Assembly (NCBI RefSeq): GCF_003568665.1
Contig: NZ_QXMH01000002.1
Location: 1,054,001-1,118,000, forward strand
Length of the DNA stretch: 64,000 nucleotides
Direction of reading: 5' to 3'
Source of the DNA: Chitinophaga alhagiae
GTDB taxonomy: Bacteria > Bacteroidota > Bacteroidia > Chitinophagales > Chitinophagaceae
Shown: positions 1-7,919 of the stretch, piece by piece
Layout of the letters: each line of letters begins with the position of its first letter
How positions within the stretch are numbered: position 1 is the first letter of the stretch
Made by a program: the position numbers and the translations under genes
Notes under the pieces: model-generated
Database searches by the model: none
What the model was told of the DNA's origin: nothing
The model's input: the letters and a program-made list of their open reading frames with translations, nothing else

Positions 1-157
1 GGCCGGCGCCCAGGTCAAGCGCCACACCGTTGCCGCCGGGGGCAATGTGTTTGTTGGTGAAATAGGCCTGCTGTTCCTGCTGTTTGGTGTCGAAGTTGCC
101 GCTCATCCAGGCGTAGAAGGCGGCCAGGTGGTTGTCGTAATGGGCTTGTGCGTTCAT
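1..157 (-). CDS. SAM-dependent methyltransferase, N-terminal fragment
   Basis: The start codon is at 157 and the gene runs off the left edge, so only 52 residues are visible. The last visible residues, VALDLGAG, match motif I (glycine-rich S-adenosylmethionine binding loop) of class I methyltransferases, preceded by an N-terminal helix region (YDNHLAAFYAWM) common in small Chitinophagaceae methyltransferases. The NUDIX gene ends 3 bases upstream, so the two are probably cotranscribed. The substrate cannot be told from this fragment. Confidence 0.7.
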   Translation of the reverse strand, partial: MNAQAHYDNHLAAFYAWMSGNFDTKQQEQQAYFTNKHIAPGGNGVALDLGAG

Positions 158-160
158 AGG

Positions 161-787
161 TCATAGTTTATATCCCGCTTTCAGGAACACCTCCCGGATG
201 TTTTCGTAGGAATAGGCCATGTACTTGCCAAGGTTTTCGGGGCGTATCCATTGAATGTCCAGGATGTCTTCCTCTATCTGCGGAACGGTCAGCTCCGTAC
301 CACTGAAAAACATGCGGTACCAGTGACTCTGTTTGAGGATTTTTTTGTCTTTCAGGGGATAATAATGGAAGGTTTCCGTGATCTTGCCGCTAATATTGAC
401 GTGCTGCAGGCCGGTTTCTTCCTGCACCTCGCGCAGGGCGCAGGCTTCCAGGGTTTCTCCTTCGTCCAGCTTGCCTTTGGGCAGGTCCCATTTGCCCCGG
501 CGGAACATCAGCAGTATCTCGCCGGCTTCGTTGGTGATCAGTCCGCCCGCTGCTTCATATACTGTAAAATGCCCTTTTACCGTTTCAAATAAAGACGGTA
601 CGTGCTGCTGGCGGAGCACCGCCATGGGCAGTTGGTTTTTTTCCAGCAGGGCAATGGTTTGCGCTATTTCCGCCTGGCCGGGCGAGAAGAGGGTGGCCGC
701 CCCGTCAAAACCGGGGGGCAGCAGGTGCTTGTCTCCCGTAAGCAATAAAGGTCTTTCATTTATATATATAATAACCGGCATTTCCAT
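161..787 (-). CDS. NUDIX hydrolase
   Basis: This 208-residue protein carries a complete Nudix box at residues 105-127 (GKLDEGETLEACALREVQEE followed by TGL), fitting the consensus GX5EX7REUXEEXGU whose glutamates bind Mg2+ for pyrophosphate-bond hydrolysis. The N-terminal 80 residues are not part of the Nudix fold and resemble the extra domain in Bacteroidota NUDIX proteins of unknown substrate. I chose the ATG at 787 over an in-frame ATG at 817 because a -7 box (TATTTTTG, 792-799) lies between them. It is divergent from pyrE and followed within 3 bases by a methyltransferase gene. The substrate is unknown. Confidence 0.85.
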   Translation of the reverse strand: MEMPVIIYINERPLLLTGDKHLLPPGFDGAATLFSPGQAEIAQTIALLEKNQLPMAVLRQQHVPSLFETVKGHFTVYEAAGGLITNEAGEILLMFRRGKWDLPKGKLDEGETLEACALREVQEETGLQHVNISGKITETFHYYPLKDKKILKQSHWYRMFFSGTELTVPQIEEDILDIQWIRPENLGKYMAYSYENIREVFLKAGYKL

Positions 788-791
788 CCTG

Positions 792-799
792 CAAAAATA
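792..799 (-). promoter_or_regulatory. -7 box for the NUDIX gene
   Basis: Reading the minus strand, TATTTTTG matches the Bacteroidota -7 consensus TAnnTTTG and ends 4 bases before the ATG at 787. A transcript starting from it would have almost no leader. It is back to back with the pyrE -7 box. Confidence 0.5.
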
Positions 800-819
800 A
801 TCGTTTGCATTATTCATTG

Positions 820-827
820 TACTTTTG
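820..827 (+). promoter_or_regulatory. -7 box for pyrE
   Basis: TACTTTTG matches TAnnTTTG and ends 7 bases before the pyrE ATG at 835, so the mRNA would be nearly leaderless. No Shine-Dalgarno sequence precedes the ATG. Confidence 0.5.
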
Positions 828-834
828 CGACGTT

Positions 835-1470
835 ATGAACAATGTCAGCGAAAAACAGGTAGCAGAGAAGCTGCTCCAGGTACAGGCCGTAAAACTGAGC
901 CCGGCCAAGCCCTTCACCTGGGCTTCCGGATGGAAATCTCCCATTTATTGCGACAACCGTAAGGTGTTGTCTTTTCCGTACGTACGTGATTACATCAAGT
1001 CGGAACTGAGCAACCTGGTATTTGAGACCTTCCCTGACGCGGCGGTGATAGCCGGGGTGGCCACGGCGGGCATTCCCCATGGGGCGTTGGTGGCGGACCA
1101 GCTGAAGCTGCCGTTCATATACGTGCGGTCCAAACCCAAAGAACACGGCATGGGCAACATGATCGAAGGCGTATTGCAGCCCGGCCAGCCTGTGGTAGTA
1201 GTGGAAGACCTGATCTCTACCGGCAAAAGCAGCCTGGAGGCCGTGCAGGCCATCCGCGCCGCCGGTGGTGAGGTGATAGGCATGGTGTCTATCTTCAACT
1301 ACGGGTTTGAGGTAGCGGTAAAAGCCTTTGAAGCGGCCGGCGTGCCCTTCAGATCCCTGAGCAACTACAGCGCCCTGATAGAGCTGGCGGTAGAAAAAGG
1401 GCAGGTATCCGCGGAGGAGCAGAGCACTTTGCAAGCCTGGCGTACCGCCCCGGACGTATGGGGAAAATAG
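835..1470 (+). CDS. pyrE: Orotate phosphoribosyltransferase
   Basis: The 211-residue protein transfers a phosphoribosyl group from PRPP to orotate to give orotidine monophosphate in de novo pyrimidine synthesis. The PRPP-binding motif VVVVEDLISTGKSS is at about residues 120-133. Upstream sections (FTWASGWKSPIYCDNR and GVATAGIPHGA) match the orotate-binding part of bacterial PyrE, and the length is normal. An in-frame ATG at 805 is rejected because it lies upstream of the -7 box and overlaps the divergent gene. Confidence 0.96.
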   Translation: MNNVSEKQVAEKLLQVQAVKLSPAKPFTWASGWKSPIYCDNRKVLSFPYVRDYIKSELSNLVFETFPDAAVIAGVATAGIPHGALVADQLKLPFIYVRSKPKEHGMGNMIEGVLQPGQPVVVVEDLISTGKSSLEAVQAIRAAGGEVIGMVSIFNYGFEVAVKAFEAAGVPFRSLSNYSALIELAVEKGQVSAEEQSTLQAWRTAPDVWGK

Positions 1471-1523
1471 GAACATATTTAATTTTATAATAGTATATTG
1501 TGTTGGTTTAAAAAAGACTTGCT

Positions 1524-1901
1524 ATGCGTACAATCCAATTAATGCTGTTGCTGTTGCTCGCCGGGGCAGGGGTAACAATGGGCCAGGTAAAGAAGGGCAC
1601 ACTGGCCACTGCCAAGATCAAGGTGCCCACGGTGCAGTGCAACATGTGCAAAGACCGCATTCAGCGTTATTTTCTCCGGGAGGAAGGGATCAAATCCATG
1701 GTGGTAGACGTGAAGAAGAAAGAAGCAACGGTGAAATACTATACAGACCGTACCAATGTTGAGAATATCAAGACCGCCATTGCCAATGTGGGATATGATG
1801 CGGACGATGTAACGGCGAACGAGGATTCTTACAAGGAACTACCCAAATGTTGCCAGAAACCGGAAGACGGCGGAGGCCCGCCACCCAAGAAAAAGGGATA
1901 G
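1524..1901 (+). CDS. Exported heavy-metal-associated (HMA) domain protein
   Basis: This 125-residue protein begins with a hydrophobic signal peptide (to about residue 20, ending GAGVTMGQ). It is followed by one HMA fold with the metal-binding pair CNMC at residues 39-42 and the later strand VVDVKKKEATVKYY. Such domains bind soft metals such as Cu(I) or Zn and shuttle them to transporters. The tail has a CC pair and ends in a charged PPPKKKG stretch. No transport ATPase is adjacent, so the partner is unknown. A terminator follows directly. Confidence 0.8.
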   Translation: MRTIQLMLLLLLAGAGVTMGQVKKGTLATAKIKVPTVQCNMCKDRIQRYFLREEGIKSMVVDVKKKEATVKYYTDRTNVENIKTAIANVGYDADDVTANEDSYKELPKCCQKPEDGGGPPPKKKG

Positions 1902-1920
1902 CTTTTCCAGAAGAACTTGA

Positions 1921-1953
1921 CCGCTCCGGGTATTCCCCCGGGGCGGTTTTTTT
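1921..1953 (+). terminator. Intrinsic terminator after the HMA gene
   Basis: A 10-bp stem (CCGCTCCGGG 1921-1930 with CCCGGGGCGG 1937-1946, one G-T pair) is followed by seven T residues. Confidence 0.85.
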
Positions 1954-1997
1954 ATGTGCGCGGGTGGGTATTTTCAGTCAATGTGCATCCTCCTGAA

Positions 1998-2232
1998 ACA
2001 CAAAACCGGCTCTTCCTGCTGAAAAATTGCCTCCATATTTCGTTTTCATTCCCCGCGTTGGGGCATCCCCCAAAACACAAAAACCGGCTCTTCCTGCTGA
2101 AAAATTGCCTCCATATTTCGTTTTCATTCCCCGCGTTGGGGCATCCCCCAAAACACAAAAACCGGCTCTTCCCGCTGAAAAACCGGCTCCATATTTCGTT
2201 TTCATTCCCCGCATCGGCGCACCACAAAAACC
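1998..2232. repeat. Three tandem copies of a 78-bp unit
   Basis: The phrase ACCGGCTCTTCC recurs with a period of exactly 78 bp (ccggc ends at 2010, 2088 and 2166). Each copy continues with a block ending CCATATTTCGTTTTCATTCC and a GCGTTGGGGCATCCCCC segment. Copies 1 and 2 are nearly identical and copy 3 drifts at its end. Because 78 is a multiple of 3, long open frames appear on both strands, but their sequence is only the repeat translated. Part of each copy matches one arm of the terminator at 2229-2275. Confidence 0.9.
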
Positions 2233-2275
2233 AGAAAACCGGCTTCCCCTTGTAGGAAGAGCCGGTTTTCTGGTT
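2229..2275 (-). terminator. Strong terminator of the LEA14-like gene
   Basis: A perfect 16-bp stem (AACCAGAAAACCGGCT at 2229-2244, complement at 2260-2275) closes a 15-nt loop. Read from the minus strand, a T-rich run follows it (TTTTTG), so it ends the transcript of the gene at 2308-2763. Confidence 0.85.
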
Positions 2276-2307
2276 TATTTCAGGCCAGGCAGCAGACCGC
2301 CCTTTTC

Positions 2308-2763
2308 TCAGAAGAAATCCAGTTTTTGTTTCGTTTCACACCTGATCGGGAAGGGCAGATAAACCCCTTTTTTGCCCACTTTGCAGTTGCCCGCCGCTTT
2401 GATGGTCACCTCCTTATTGGTCATGGCCCCCAGCACATTCCGGAAAACATTGCCCATTTCCACCTCCAGCTTCACCGGAAAATAGAAGGTATCCCTGGCC
2501 GGGATCTCTATCAGGGTATCCTGCAGGGAATGCCCCACTTTGGTATCGTCCAGGAAAATATCGAACTCGGCATCTTTCAGGCGGAGGGAGAAATTGTTGG
2601 GATTGAAATAGGCCAGCTCCATTTTAACCGTGCTTTTTGAGAACCCGAGGGCGTCAAAATCGAAGCTCGCTACCCGGAGAAACTCCAGGTCTTTCATCTT
2701 GTCGCAGGAGCTGAGGGTACCCCATAACAGGAATATCACCATGGCCCAGGAATATCTTTTCAT
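2308..2763 (-). CDS. LEA14-like (LEA type 2) lipoprotein
   Basis: The 151-residue product has a lipoprotein signal peptide with lipobox LSSC (Cys20). A single beta-rich LEA type 2 domain follows, with the typical NPNNFSLRLKDAEFDIFLDD segment and FYFPVKLEV strand. LEA14-like domains occur as periplasm-facing lipoproteins across Bacteroidota; their molecular job is not established. The gene is monocistronic, with a -7 box upstream and a strong terminator downstream. Confidence 0.8.
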   Translation of the reverse strand: MKRYSWAMVIFLLWGTLSSCDKMKDLEFLRVASFDFDALGFSKSTVKMELAYFNPNNFSLRLKDAEFDIFLDDTKVGHSLQDTLIEIPARDTFYFPVKLEVEMGNVFRNVLGAMTNKEVTIKAAGNCKVGKKGVYLPFPIRCETKQKLDFF

Positions 2764-3105
2764 TGAACGGCGATTTTTAAAATTCCCCCAAACCTACAAA
2801 ACTCCAACCAAATAAGAAGTTAAAGATTGGCATCCGGAAGGCTGGGAGGCACCCCTCTATTTAAAATTTTACTTTAAGTAAAAACAGGCCAAAATCAACT
2901 CTTTTTGGAACTAATAACTTTAGTATTTTTGTTAACTTTTAATATTCAGCTTAAAAGTACTTTTTACTAAAGTAAATAGCATATTTACAATCATTCTATA
3001 GGCTGTTTTTCAATATATTAACATGTTGTAACTGTAGCTTAACATTTAATTATAACAGGGCGTTTTTCAAGGATTTTGCAGACTTTTCAATTTAATTATG
3101 ACGAT
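2764..3105. other. AT-rich intergenic region between divergent genes
   Basis: This 342-base gap holds the minus-strand -7 box at 2789-2796 and a plus-strand candidate TATTTTTG at 2924-2931, with TTG 16 bases before it. The second would give the WbqC-like gene a leader of about 165 bases. The rest is AT-rich (repeated TTTAAAA, CTTTAAG/TACTTTTTACT tracts). I see no coding potential. Confidence 0.6.
2789..2796 (-). promoter_or_regulatory. -7 box for the LEA14-like gene
   Basis: On the minus strand TAGGTTTG fits TAnnTTTG. It lies about 25 bases upstream of the ATG at 2763. Confidence 0.5.
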
Positions 3106-3738
3106 ATGACAGAAGGATACAATAACAAAACTTTACTTATTGAATCTCAATACTTTCCACCAATTTCATTTTATAAAACTTTAATTGAGGTCAACATATT
3201 AAAGATCGAGAGATATGAACACTACCAGAAGGTCAGTTTTCGCAACCGTTGTTACGTGGCCGGACCGAACGGGACCATCCTTTTAAGCGTTCCCCTGGCC
3301 AAGGGAAAAAATCAGCGGACTATCATGAAGGACGTTCGTATCAGCAATCAGGAAAACTGGCAGGCCCTCCATTGGAAAACCCTGACGTCGGCCTACCGCC
3401 GTTCCCCCTGGTTCGAGTATTTCGAAAATGAACTGGAAGAGCTTTACACCCGGAGGTTCGATTTTCTGCTGGACTGGAATATGGCCTGCCTCCAGTGGGC
3501 TAACCAGGTATTGGGCATTTCCCCGGAGATCAGCCTTACAGACCGGTTCGAGAAAACCTATGACCCCGCTACGGGCGTGCTGGACAGGAGAGACCACCTG
3601 CAGCCCGGCCAGCCGGCGCCAGACGGGGCGCCCGTATATGCCCAGGTTTTTGGGGAACGCACCGGCTTTTTCCCGAACCTTAGCATCCTGGACTTGTTGT
3701 TTTGTGAAGGAAAAAGGGCTATTGAACTATTGACGTGA
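3106..3738 (+). CDS. WbqC-like family protein
   Basis: The 210-residue protein matches the WbqC-like family (PF08889): an N-terminal LLIESQYFPPISFYKTL segment, a RNRCYVAGPNGTILLSVPLAKG core, and a conserved WxxxHWKTLTSAYRRSPWFEYFE block. Members are found in O-antigen or surface-glycan clusters and throughout Bacteroidota, with no proven activity. I placed the start at the ATG at 3106; an upstream in-frame TTG at 3076 would add ten residues. It stands alone here, so its context says little about function. Confidence 0.8.
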   Translation: MTEGYNNKTLLIESQYFPPISFYKTLIEVNILKIERYEHYQKVSFRNRCYVAGPNGTILLSVPLAKGKNQRTIMKDVRISNQENWQALHWKTLTSAYRRSPWFEYFENELEELYTRRFDFLLDWNMACLQWANQVLGISPEISLTDRFEKTYDPATGVLDRRDHLQPGQPAPDGAPVYAQVFGERTGFFPNLSILDLLFCEGKRAIELLT

Positions 3739-4041
3739 TTATGAAGGGGTTGTAAAACGGGGCCACCAGCGGGGAATGTCCTGCCATAGATTTAATTTTT
3801 GCTGTAGTTAATTGTTTGTAAACTGTTGTTATACAGTTGTTTAAATAAACTTACTCCCTTCCATAAAAAAGATGGAAATTTTTTGGGAATGCATTGGAAC
3901 AAAATAGTAGATTTGCAACCGATTTTGCTGGTCAAACGACTTACGTAGGTGTGTTGTTATCAACTTAAAACCAGAAGTTACCAGCTCATTTATACTGTAG
4001 TTTAAGTTTTTACTAACTCTAAAATTCATTCACAGCCTTAA
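3739..4041. other. Leader region upstream of the decarboxylase gene
   Basis: This AT-rich 303-base gap contains a small hairpin (AACTGT/ACAGTT near 3825-3840) and a convincing promoter for the next gene. The -7 box TAGATTTG is at 3908-3915, with TTG at 3883-3885 22 bases before it. Transcription would leave a leader of about 120 bases, in which I recognise no known riboswitch. A 62-codon minus-strand frame at 3841-4029 does not look coding. Confidence 0.5.
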
Positions 4042-5439
4042 ATGAACAACACCTACACGGACCTCGTTAACCAAACCTTCGAGTTCCCCCAGGAGGGTTT
4101 CGAAGTGAAGGAGAACAACCTGATATTTAACGGGTTGGATATCCGGGCGCTGATCGACAAGTACGGAACGCCTTTTAAGCTCACCTATCTGCCCAAAATC
4201 GGGATGCAGATCAACCGGGCCAAAAAGATGTTCCAGGATGCGATCAAGAAGAACAGGTATGATGGCAAATACTATTACTGCTATTGCACCAAAAGCTCAC
4301 ACTTCTCCTTTATAATGGAGGAGACGCTGAAACACAATGTGCATATTGAAACGTCTTTTGCGTACGATATAGATATTATCCATAAGCTGTACGAACGCAA
4401 AAAGATCACGAAAGATACCTTCATCATCTGCAACGGGTACAAGACCAAAACCTATACCCGCAGTATTGCCAAGCTGATCAACACCGGTTTTACCAACGTG
4501 TTGCCGGTGCTGGACAATAAGGAGGAACTGGAAGACTATTCCAAATTCATCCGGGCAAAAGGCCCGGTAAAGCTGGGTATCCGCATTGCGGCGGAGGAGG
4601 AGCCAACGTTCGACTTTTATACCTCCCGCCTGGGCATTGCCTCCCGGGACATCCTGGAGTTCTATGTAGACAAGCTGAAGGGCAACCCGAAGTTTGAGCT
4701 GAAAATGCTCCACTTCTTCATGAACAAAGGGATCAAGGACGACATTTTCTACTGGAGCCAGTTCAACAAGGTGCTGAACCTTTACTGCCAGCTGAAAAAG
4801 ATCTGTCCCGAACTGGAAAGCATCAACCTGGGTGGCGGTTTCCCCATCAAACACTCCCTCGGGTTTGACTATGATTACGCTTACATCGTGAACGAGATCG
4901 TAGCCAATATCAAGAGCGTGTGTAAAAAGAACAAGGTGCCCGTACCGGACATTTATACGGAGTTCGGTTCGTTTACCGTAGGGGAGAGCGGCGCGGTGAT
5001 CTACAGCGTGCTGGGCGAAAAAATGCAGAACGACCGGGAGAACTGGTATATGATAGACAGCTCTTTCATTACCACGCTGCCGGATACCTGGGGCATCGGG
5101 GAAAAGTTCCTGATGCTGCCCATCAACAAATGGGACCAGGAATACCAGGAGGTGCACCTGGGAGGGCTGACCTGTGACGGTTATGACTTCTACACCTCGG
5201 AAGAGCACATCAACGCCGTGTTCCTGCCCAAGCTCACCAACGGGGAGCCCCTCTACATCGGGTTCTTCCATACCGGGGCCTACCAGGACCAGCTGAGCGG
5301 TTACGGCGGTATCAAGCACTGCCTGATACCTTCCCCCAAACACGTAATAGTGGGGTACGACAAAAACGGACAATTAAAAGACTGGCTATACGCTAAGGAG
5401 CAAACCTCCCAGAGCATGCTGAAAATTTTGGGTTATTAA
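4042..5439 (+). CDS. Arginine decarboxylase-like PLP enzyme (fold type III)
   Basis: This 465-residue protein is a group IV (alanine-racemase fold) decarboxylase. The PLP-binding lysine is probably K84 (YYCYCTKSSHF), the phosphate-binding loop is LGGGFP at 263-268, and the active-site CDGYDFY is at 378-384. The length is much shorter than SpeA of Proteobacteria (about 630 residues) but is usual for the form annotated as arginine decarboxylase in Bacteroidota. It would act in polyamine synthesis from arginine; substrate specificity (arginine versus carboxynorspermidine or a related amine) is inferred. It is monocistronic with its own promoter and terminator. Confidence 0.8.
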   Translation: MNNTYTDLVNQTFEFPQEGFEVKENNLIFNGLDIRALIDKYGTPFKLTYLPKIGMQINRAKKMFQDAIKKNRYDGKYYYCYCTKSSHFSFIMEETLKHNVHIETSFAYDIDIIHKLYERKKITKDTFIICNGYKTKTYTRSIAKLINTGFTNVLPVLDNKEELEDYSKFIRAKGPVKLGIRIAAEEEPTFDFYTSRLGIASRDILEFYVDKLKGNPKFELKMLHFFMNKGIKDDIFYWSQFNKVLNLYCQLKKICPELESINLGGGFPIKHSLGFDYDYAYIVNEIVANIKSVCKKNKVPVPDIYTEFGSFTVGESGAVIYSVLGEKMQNDRENWYMIDSSFITTLPDTWGIGEKFLMLPINKWDQEYQEVHLGGLTCDGYDFYTSEEHINAVFLPKLTNGEPLYIGFFHTGAYQDQLSGYGGIKHCLIPSPKHVIVGYDKNGQLKDWLYAKEQTSQSMLKILGY

Positions 5440-5464
5440 AAAAATGGGTTAGTAATCCACTTAA

Positions 5465-5495
5465 AAACCCCTCGGTTCTCCGAGGGGTTTCTTTT
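5465..5495 (+). terminator. Terminator after the decarboxylase gene
   Basis: An 11-bp perfect stem (AAACCCCTCGG with CCGAGGGGTTT at 5480-5490) closes a TTCT tetraloop and is followed by CTTTTT. Confidence 0.9.
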
Positions 5496-5835
5496 TAATA
5501 AAATAAGGCCCCCCGTTTCTGGAGAGCCCATAATTTCATAGGATAGACGGATCCAACATTCATGGCAAGGGAATTACACATTTACGGAACGGTCCATAAA
5601 TGTAATTTCAAGGCATAAGGTAAAAGGAAATTTCAAGGCATAAGGAAAAAGGCATTGTGATTCGGTATAGGAGGCAATAGGTTACGATAATAATTTGCTC
5701 AGTGTAAAAGTACTGGTCTGACCTTCTCCTGCAAATACCAATTAGTTGTATCTTTTTGCCGTTTTCTAATGAAATTGCATGGCAAGTGCACGCTATATAT
5801 TAAATAGATTTAGTAATTAATACCCCTTTTACTAT
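5496..5835. other. Intergenic region with a short direct repeat
   Basis: The only structure I see is a direct repeat of 17 bases, AATTTCAAGGCATAAGG, at 5604-5620 and 5629-5645 (25-bp period). No consensus promoter or coding frame is evident, although the NTF2-like gene must be transcribed from here. Confidence 0.4.
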
Positions 5836-6297
5836 ATGAAAAAGGCCTGCTTCATTCCTTTGTTATTATTACTTATATGTTCTAACCGTGTAGCAGCGCA
5901 GTCTTCGGAAGAAGAAGCTGTGAAAAGTGCCATCCGTCAACTGTTTGACGGTATGAAGAAGGCGGATAGCGCTATGGTAAAGGATATATTCGATGAAAAC
6001 GCCATTATGCAAACGGTTGTAATGGCTCCGAACGAAGGTGTTATAGTGCGTAGCGCCAGCATCCAAAAATTCGTTACCGCTGTAGGTACCCCTCACACGG
6101 ACGTGTGGGACGAGCGGATCACCTTTGACAAGGTATTGATAGACGGGCCTCTTGCTTCCGTATGGACACCCTACCGTTTTTACCTCGGGGACCGTTTCAG
6201 CCATTGCGGCGTCAATTCTTTCCAGTTATGCAAGTCGGAAAAAGGGTGGAAGATCATATACCTGGTAGATACACGCAGAAAAGAGGATTGCCGCTGA
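5836..6297 (+). CDS. Exported NTF2-like (SnoaL/DUF4440-type) protein
   Basis: The 153-residue product starts with a clear signal peptide (MKKACFIPLLLLLICSNRVAAQ). The mature part reads as a cone-shaped NTF2-like fold: an N-terminal helix pair (EEEAVKSAIRQLFDGMKKADSAMVKDIFDENAIM) then strands ending in GWKIIYLVDTRR. Such proteins bind small ligands or have varied enzymatic roles, so a specific function cannot be given. It ends 3 bases from the convergent membrane-protein gene. Confidence 0.75.
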   Translation: MKKACFIPLLLLLICSNRVAAQSSEEEAVKSAIRQLFDGMKKADSAMVKDIFDENAIMQTVVMAPNEGVIVRSASIQKFVTAVGTPHTDVWDERITFDKVLIDGPLASVWTPYRFYLGDRFSHCGVNSFQLCKSEKGWKIIYLVDTRRKEDCR

Positions 6298-6300
6298 TAT

Positions 6301-7140
6301 TTATTGGCCGGCGGCGCCAGGGTTGTCCAGGAGGTTGATGGCCGAATCGCACTGTTTTTCTATTTCAGAAAAGCAGGCGTCCATCATTTCCAGGTTGCCC
6401 TCCATGAACTCGTTCTTGCCCGAGCGGGAAAGCCCTTTCAGCAGCAGGAACTGTTTGGTGAGGTTCTGGTTGATGAGCGCGGAGAACTGCTGCTGCTTCT
6501 GCAGGGTTTGCTGCTGCTCCAGCCGGGTAATGTTGCGGTAGTACACGCCCCACACCCGCAGGAACACTATCAGGTAGCCCGCCATGAGGAACGGGGTGAC
6601 CAGGTATTTGTCCAGCGCGGAATAAGTAGGAGGCAGGAACACGGGCAGGTTGTATATTTTCATGTACGCCACCAGCCCAAGGTAGAGGAACAGCAGCACT
6701 CCCAGGGTTAGTGCTGTTCTGAGATTAACGGCAAAGTAGCCCAGCATGCAGGCCATCATCCAGGGCATGGCGTATATGGGGGATACGTCCAGGTCATTGG
6801 TGAAAGAAGATACCATGGGTACCAGCAGGGTGTTCAGGGCGGCTATAGTACCTGTGACCGCTATGCCTGCGCCGAGGCTCATCAGAAAAGCACAGCAAAT
6901 GAACACGCCCGCAAACACACCGGTAATGGCGAGGTTGAGATAGTCATGTACATAGAGTAAAGAAATGAGTACCGGTAAAAGTGTAAGGCTGTAGAAGAAA
7001 AGAAAATCGAACAGCATTTTGATACGTGCCTGCTCAAACGCGCAGGGATGCCTGCGGATGAGTTTTGCCGTTACCGCTTCTTCGGTATGCTTGTACAGGT
7101 ATATGGATAAGTTCTTTAATATTTTGTTGGCCCGGCCCAT
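6301..7140 (-). CDS. Six-TM membrane protein with C-terminal coiled coil
   Basis: The 279-residue protein has about six hydrophobic helices between residues 42 and 200, followed by a Gln-rich coiled coil (RLEQQQTLQKQQQFSALINQ) and a soluble helical tail of about 65 residues. The layout resembles the membrane sensor half of a histidine kinase, but no HATPase domain or H-box follows; the tail ends at GAAGQ. I do not recognise a named family. It may be a kinase-less receptor or a scaffold. Confidence 0.6.
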   Translation of the reverse strand: MGRANKILKNLSIYLYKHTEEAVTAKLIRRHPCAFEQARIKMLFDFLFFYSLTLLPVLISLLYVHDYLNLAITGVFAGVFICCAFLMSLGAGIAVTGTIAALNTLLVPMVSSFTNDLDVSPIYAMPWMMACMLGYFAVNLRTALTLGVLLFLYLGLVAYMKIYNLPVFLPPTYSALDKYLVTPFLMAGYLIVFLRVWGVYYRNITRLEQQQTLQKQQQFSALINQNLTKQFLLLKGLSRSGKNEFMEGNLEMMDACFSEIEKQCDSAINLLDNPGAAGQ

Positions 7141-7215
7141 CCTGGTAAGATATGTGGAAGCAAGGTACTATCCTGCGCGCTGCCTGCCATTCAACTTTAG
7201 TGGTAATTTGATGCA

Positions 7216-7248
7216 TAAAAAAAGGGCCGCCCCAGATGGAGCGGCCCT
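7216..7248 (-). terminator. Terminator of the Hsp20 gene
   Basis: An 8-bp GC stem (AGGGCCGC 7223-7230 with GCGGCCCT 7241-7248) is followed on the minus strand by eight T residues. Confidence 0.85.
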
Positions 7249-7261
7249 GTTATCCTAACCC

Positions 7262-7699
7262 TTATGCAACTGTAATTTCTTTTGCAGTGTCCTGTTTTGC
7301 CTCTTTCTTGGGCAGGGTCACTTTCAGTACACCGTTTTCATATTTCGCGCTGATCTGGTCTGCGTCAATGTTCTCGTTCACGGTAAATGAGCGGGAAAAA
7401 GAGCGGAAGCTGAACTCGCGGCGGATCTGTTTATCGTTTTCTTCTGTCTGTTCCGTTTTCTTTTCGGAGCTGATGGTCAGCGTTTGCCCGTCGAGGTTAA
7501 TGCGGAAGTCGCCTTTTTCCTGGCCGGGGGCCACCACGTCCAGCACATAGGCCTCTTTGGTTTCCTTGATGTTCACCGGGGCGTGCTGGCCAAAGAAATC
7601 GGAGATACCGAAATCGCGGTTGAGCTTGCCGTTGAAAATTTCGTCTACAAAGCCGCTGAGGGTGCGGGCCGGCTGATGATTAAATTTTACGAGTGTCAT
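7262..7699 (-). CDS. Hsp20/alpha-crystallin small heat-shock protein
   Basis: The 145-residue protein has the alpha-crystallin domain at about residues 36-130. It runs from PVNIKETKEAYVLDVVAPG through the strand REFSFRSFSRSFTVNENID to the closing motif YENGVLKVTLPKK. It acts as an ATP-independent holdase that oligomerises and keeps unfolding proteins soluble. The ATG at 7699 is chosen because the product then begins MTLVKFN, as in related Bacteroidota proteins; the frame extends upstream to 7777 but that part is not conserved-looking. The C-terminus lacks a clear IXI motif (ends KEITVA, with I-T-V as a possible equivalent). Confidence 0.93.
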   Translation of the reverse strand: MTLVKFNHQPARTLSGFVDEIFNGKLNRDFGISDFFGQHAPVNIKETKEAYVLDVVAPGQEKGDFRINLDGQTLTISSEKKTEQTEENDKQIRREFSFRSFSRSFTVNENIDADQISAKYENGVLKVTLPKKEAKQDTAKEITVA

Positions 7700-7895
7700 A
7701 GTGTTTATAATTTTTTGAGTTAAACCATTTGTTTTTTGGTTACACCGGGTATTGATCAAACCGGATACCAATGCCATGTTCCGGAAATTTCGCCAGTAAA
7801 GAGGAGCGTGAACGAGACAAAAAGTCGGTTTCTGCTGGATTGATGCGACAAAATGTCTCTTTTACTTTATTTATTCAAGTATGTCGATATATTAT

Positions 7896-7903
7896 TAACT
7901 TTG
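7896..7903 (+). promoter_or_regulatory. -7 box for the bacilliredoxin gene
   Basis: TAACTTTG fits TAnnTTTG and lies 16 bases before the ATG at 7920. Confidence 0.55.
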
Positions 7904-7919
7904 CAAAAAAGAAATAATT

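Noticed and set aside
1917..2362. Repetitive open frames on both strands across the 78-bp array
   Set aside because: They arise because the unit length is a multiple of 3; the translations are the repeat read in several frames, and a terminator and the 3' end of a gene interrupt them.
3841..4029. 62-codon minus-strand frame upstream of the decarboxylase gene
   Set aside because: It overlaps the predicted promoter and leader, has no recognisable motif or signal, and its sequence has the codon character of AT-rich intergenic DNA.
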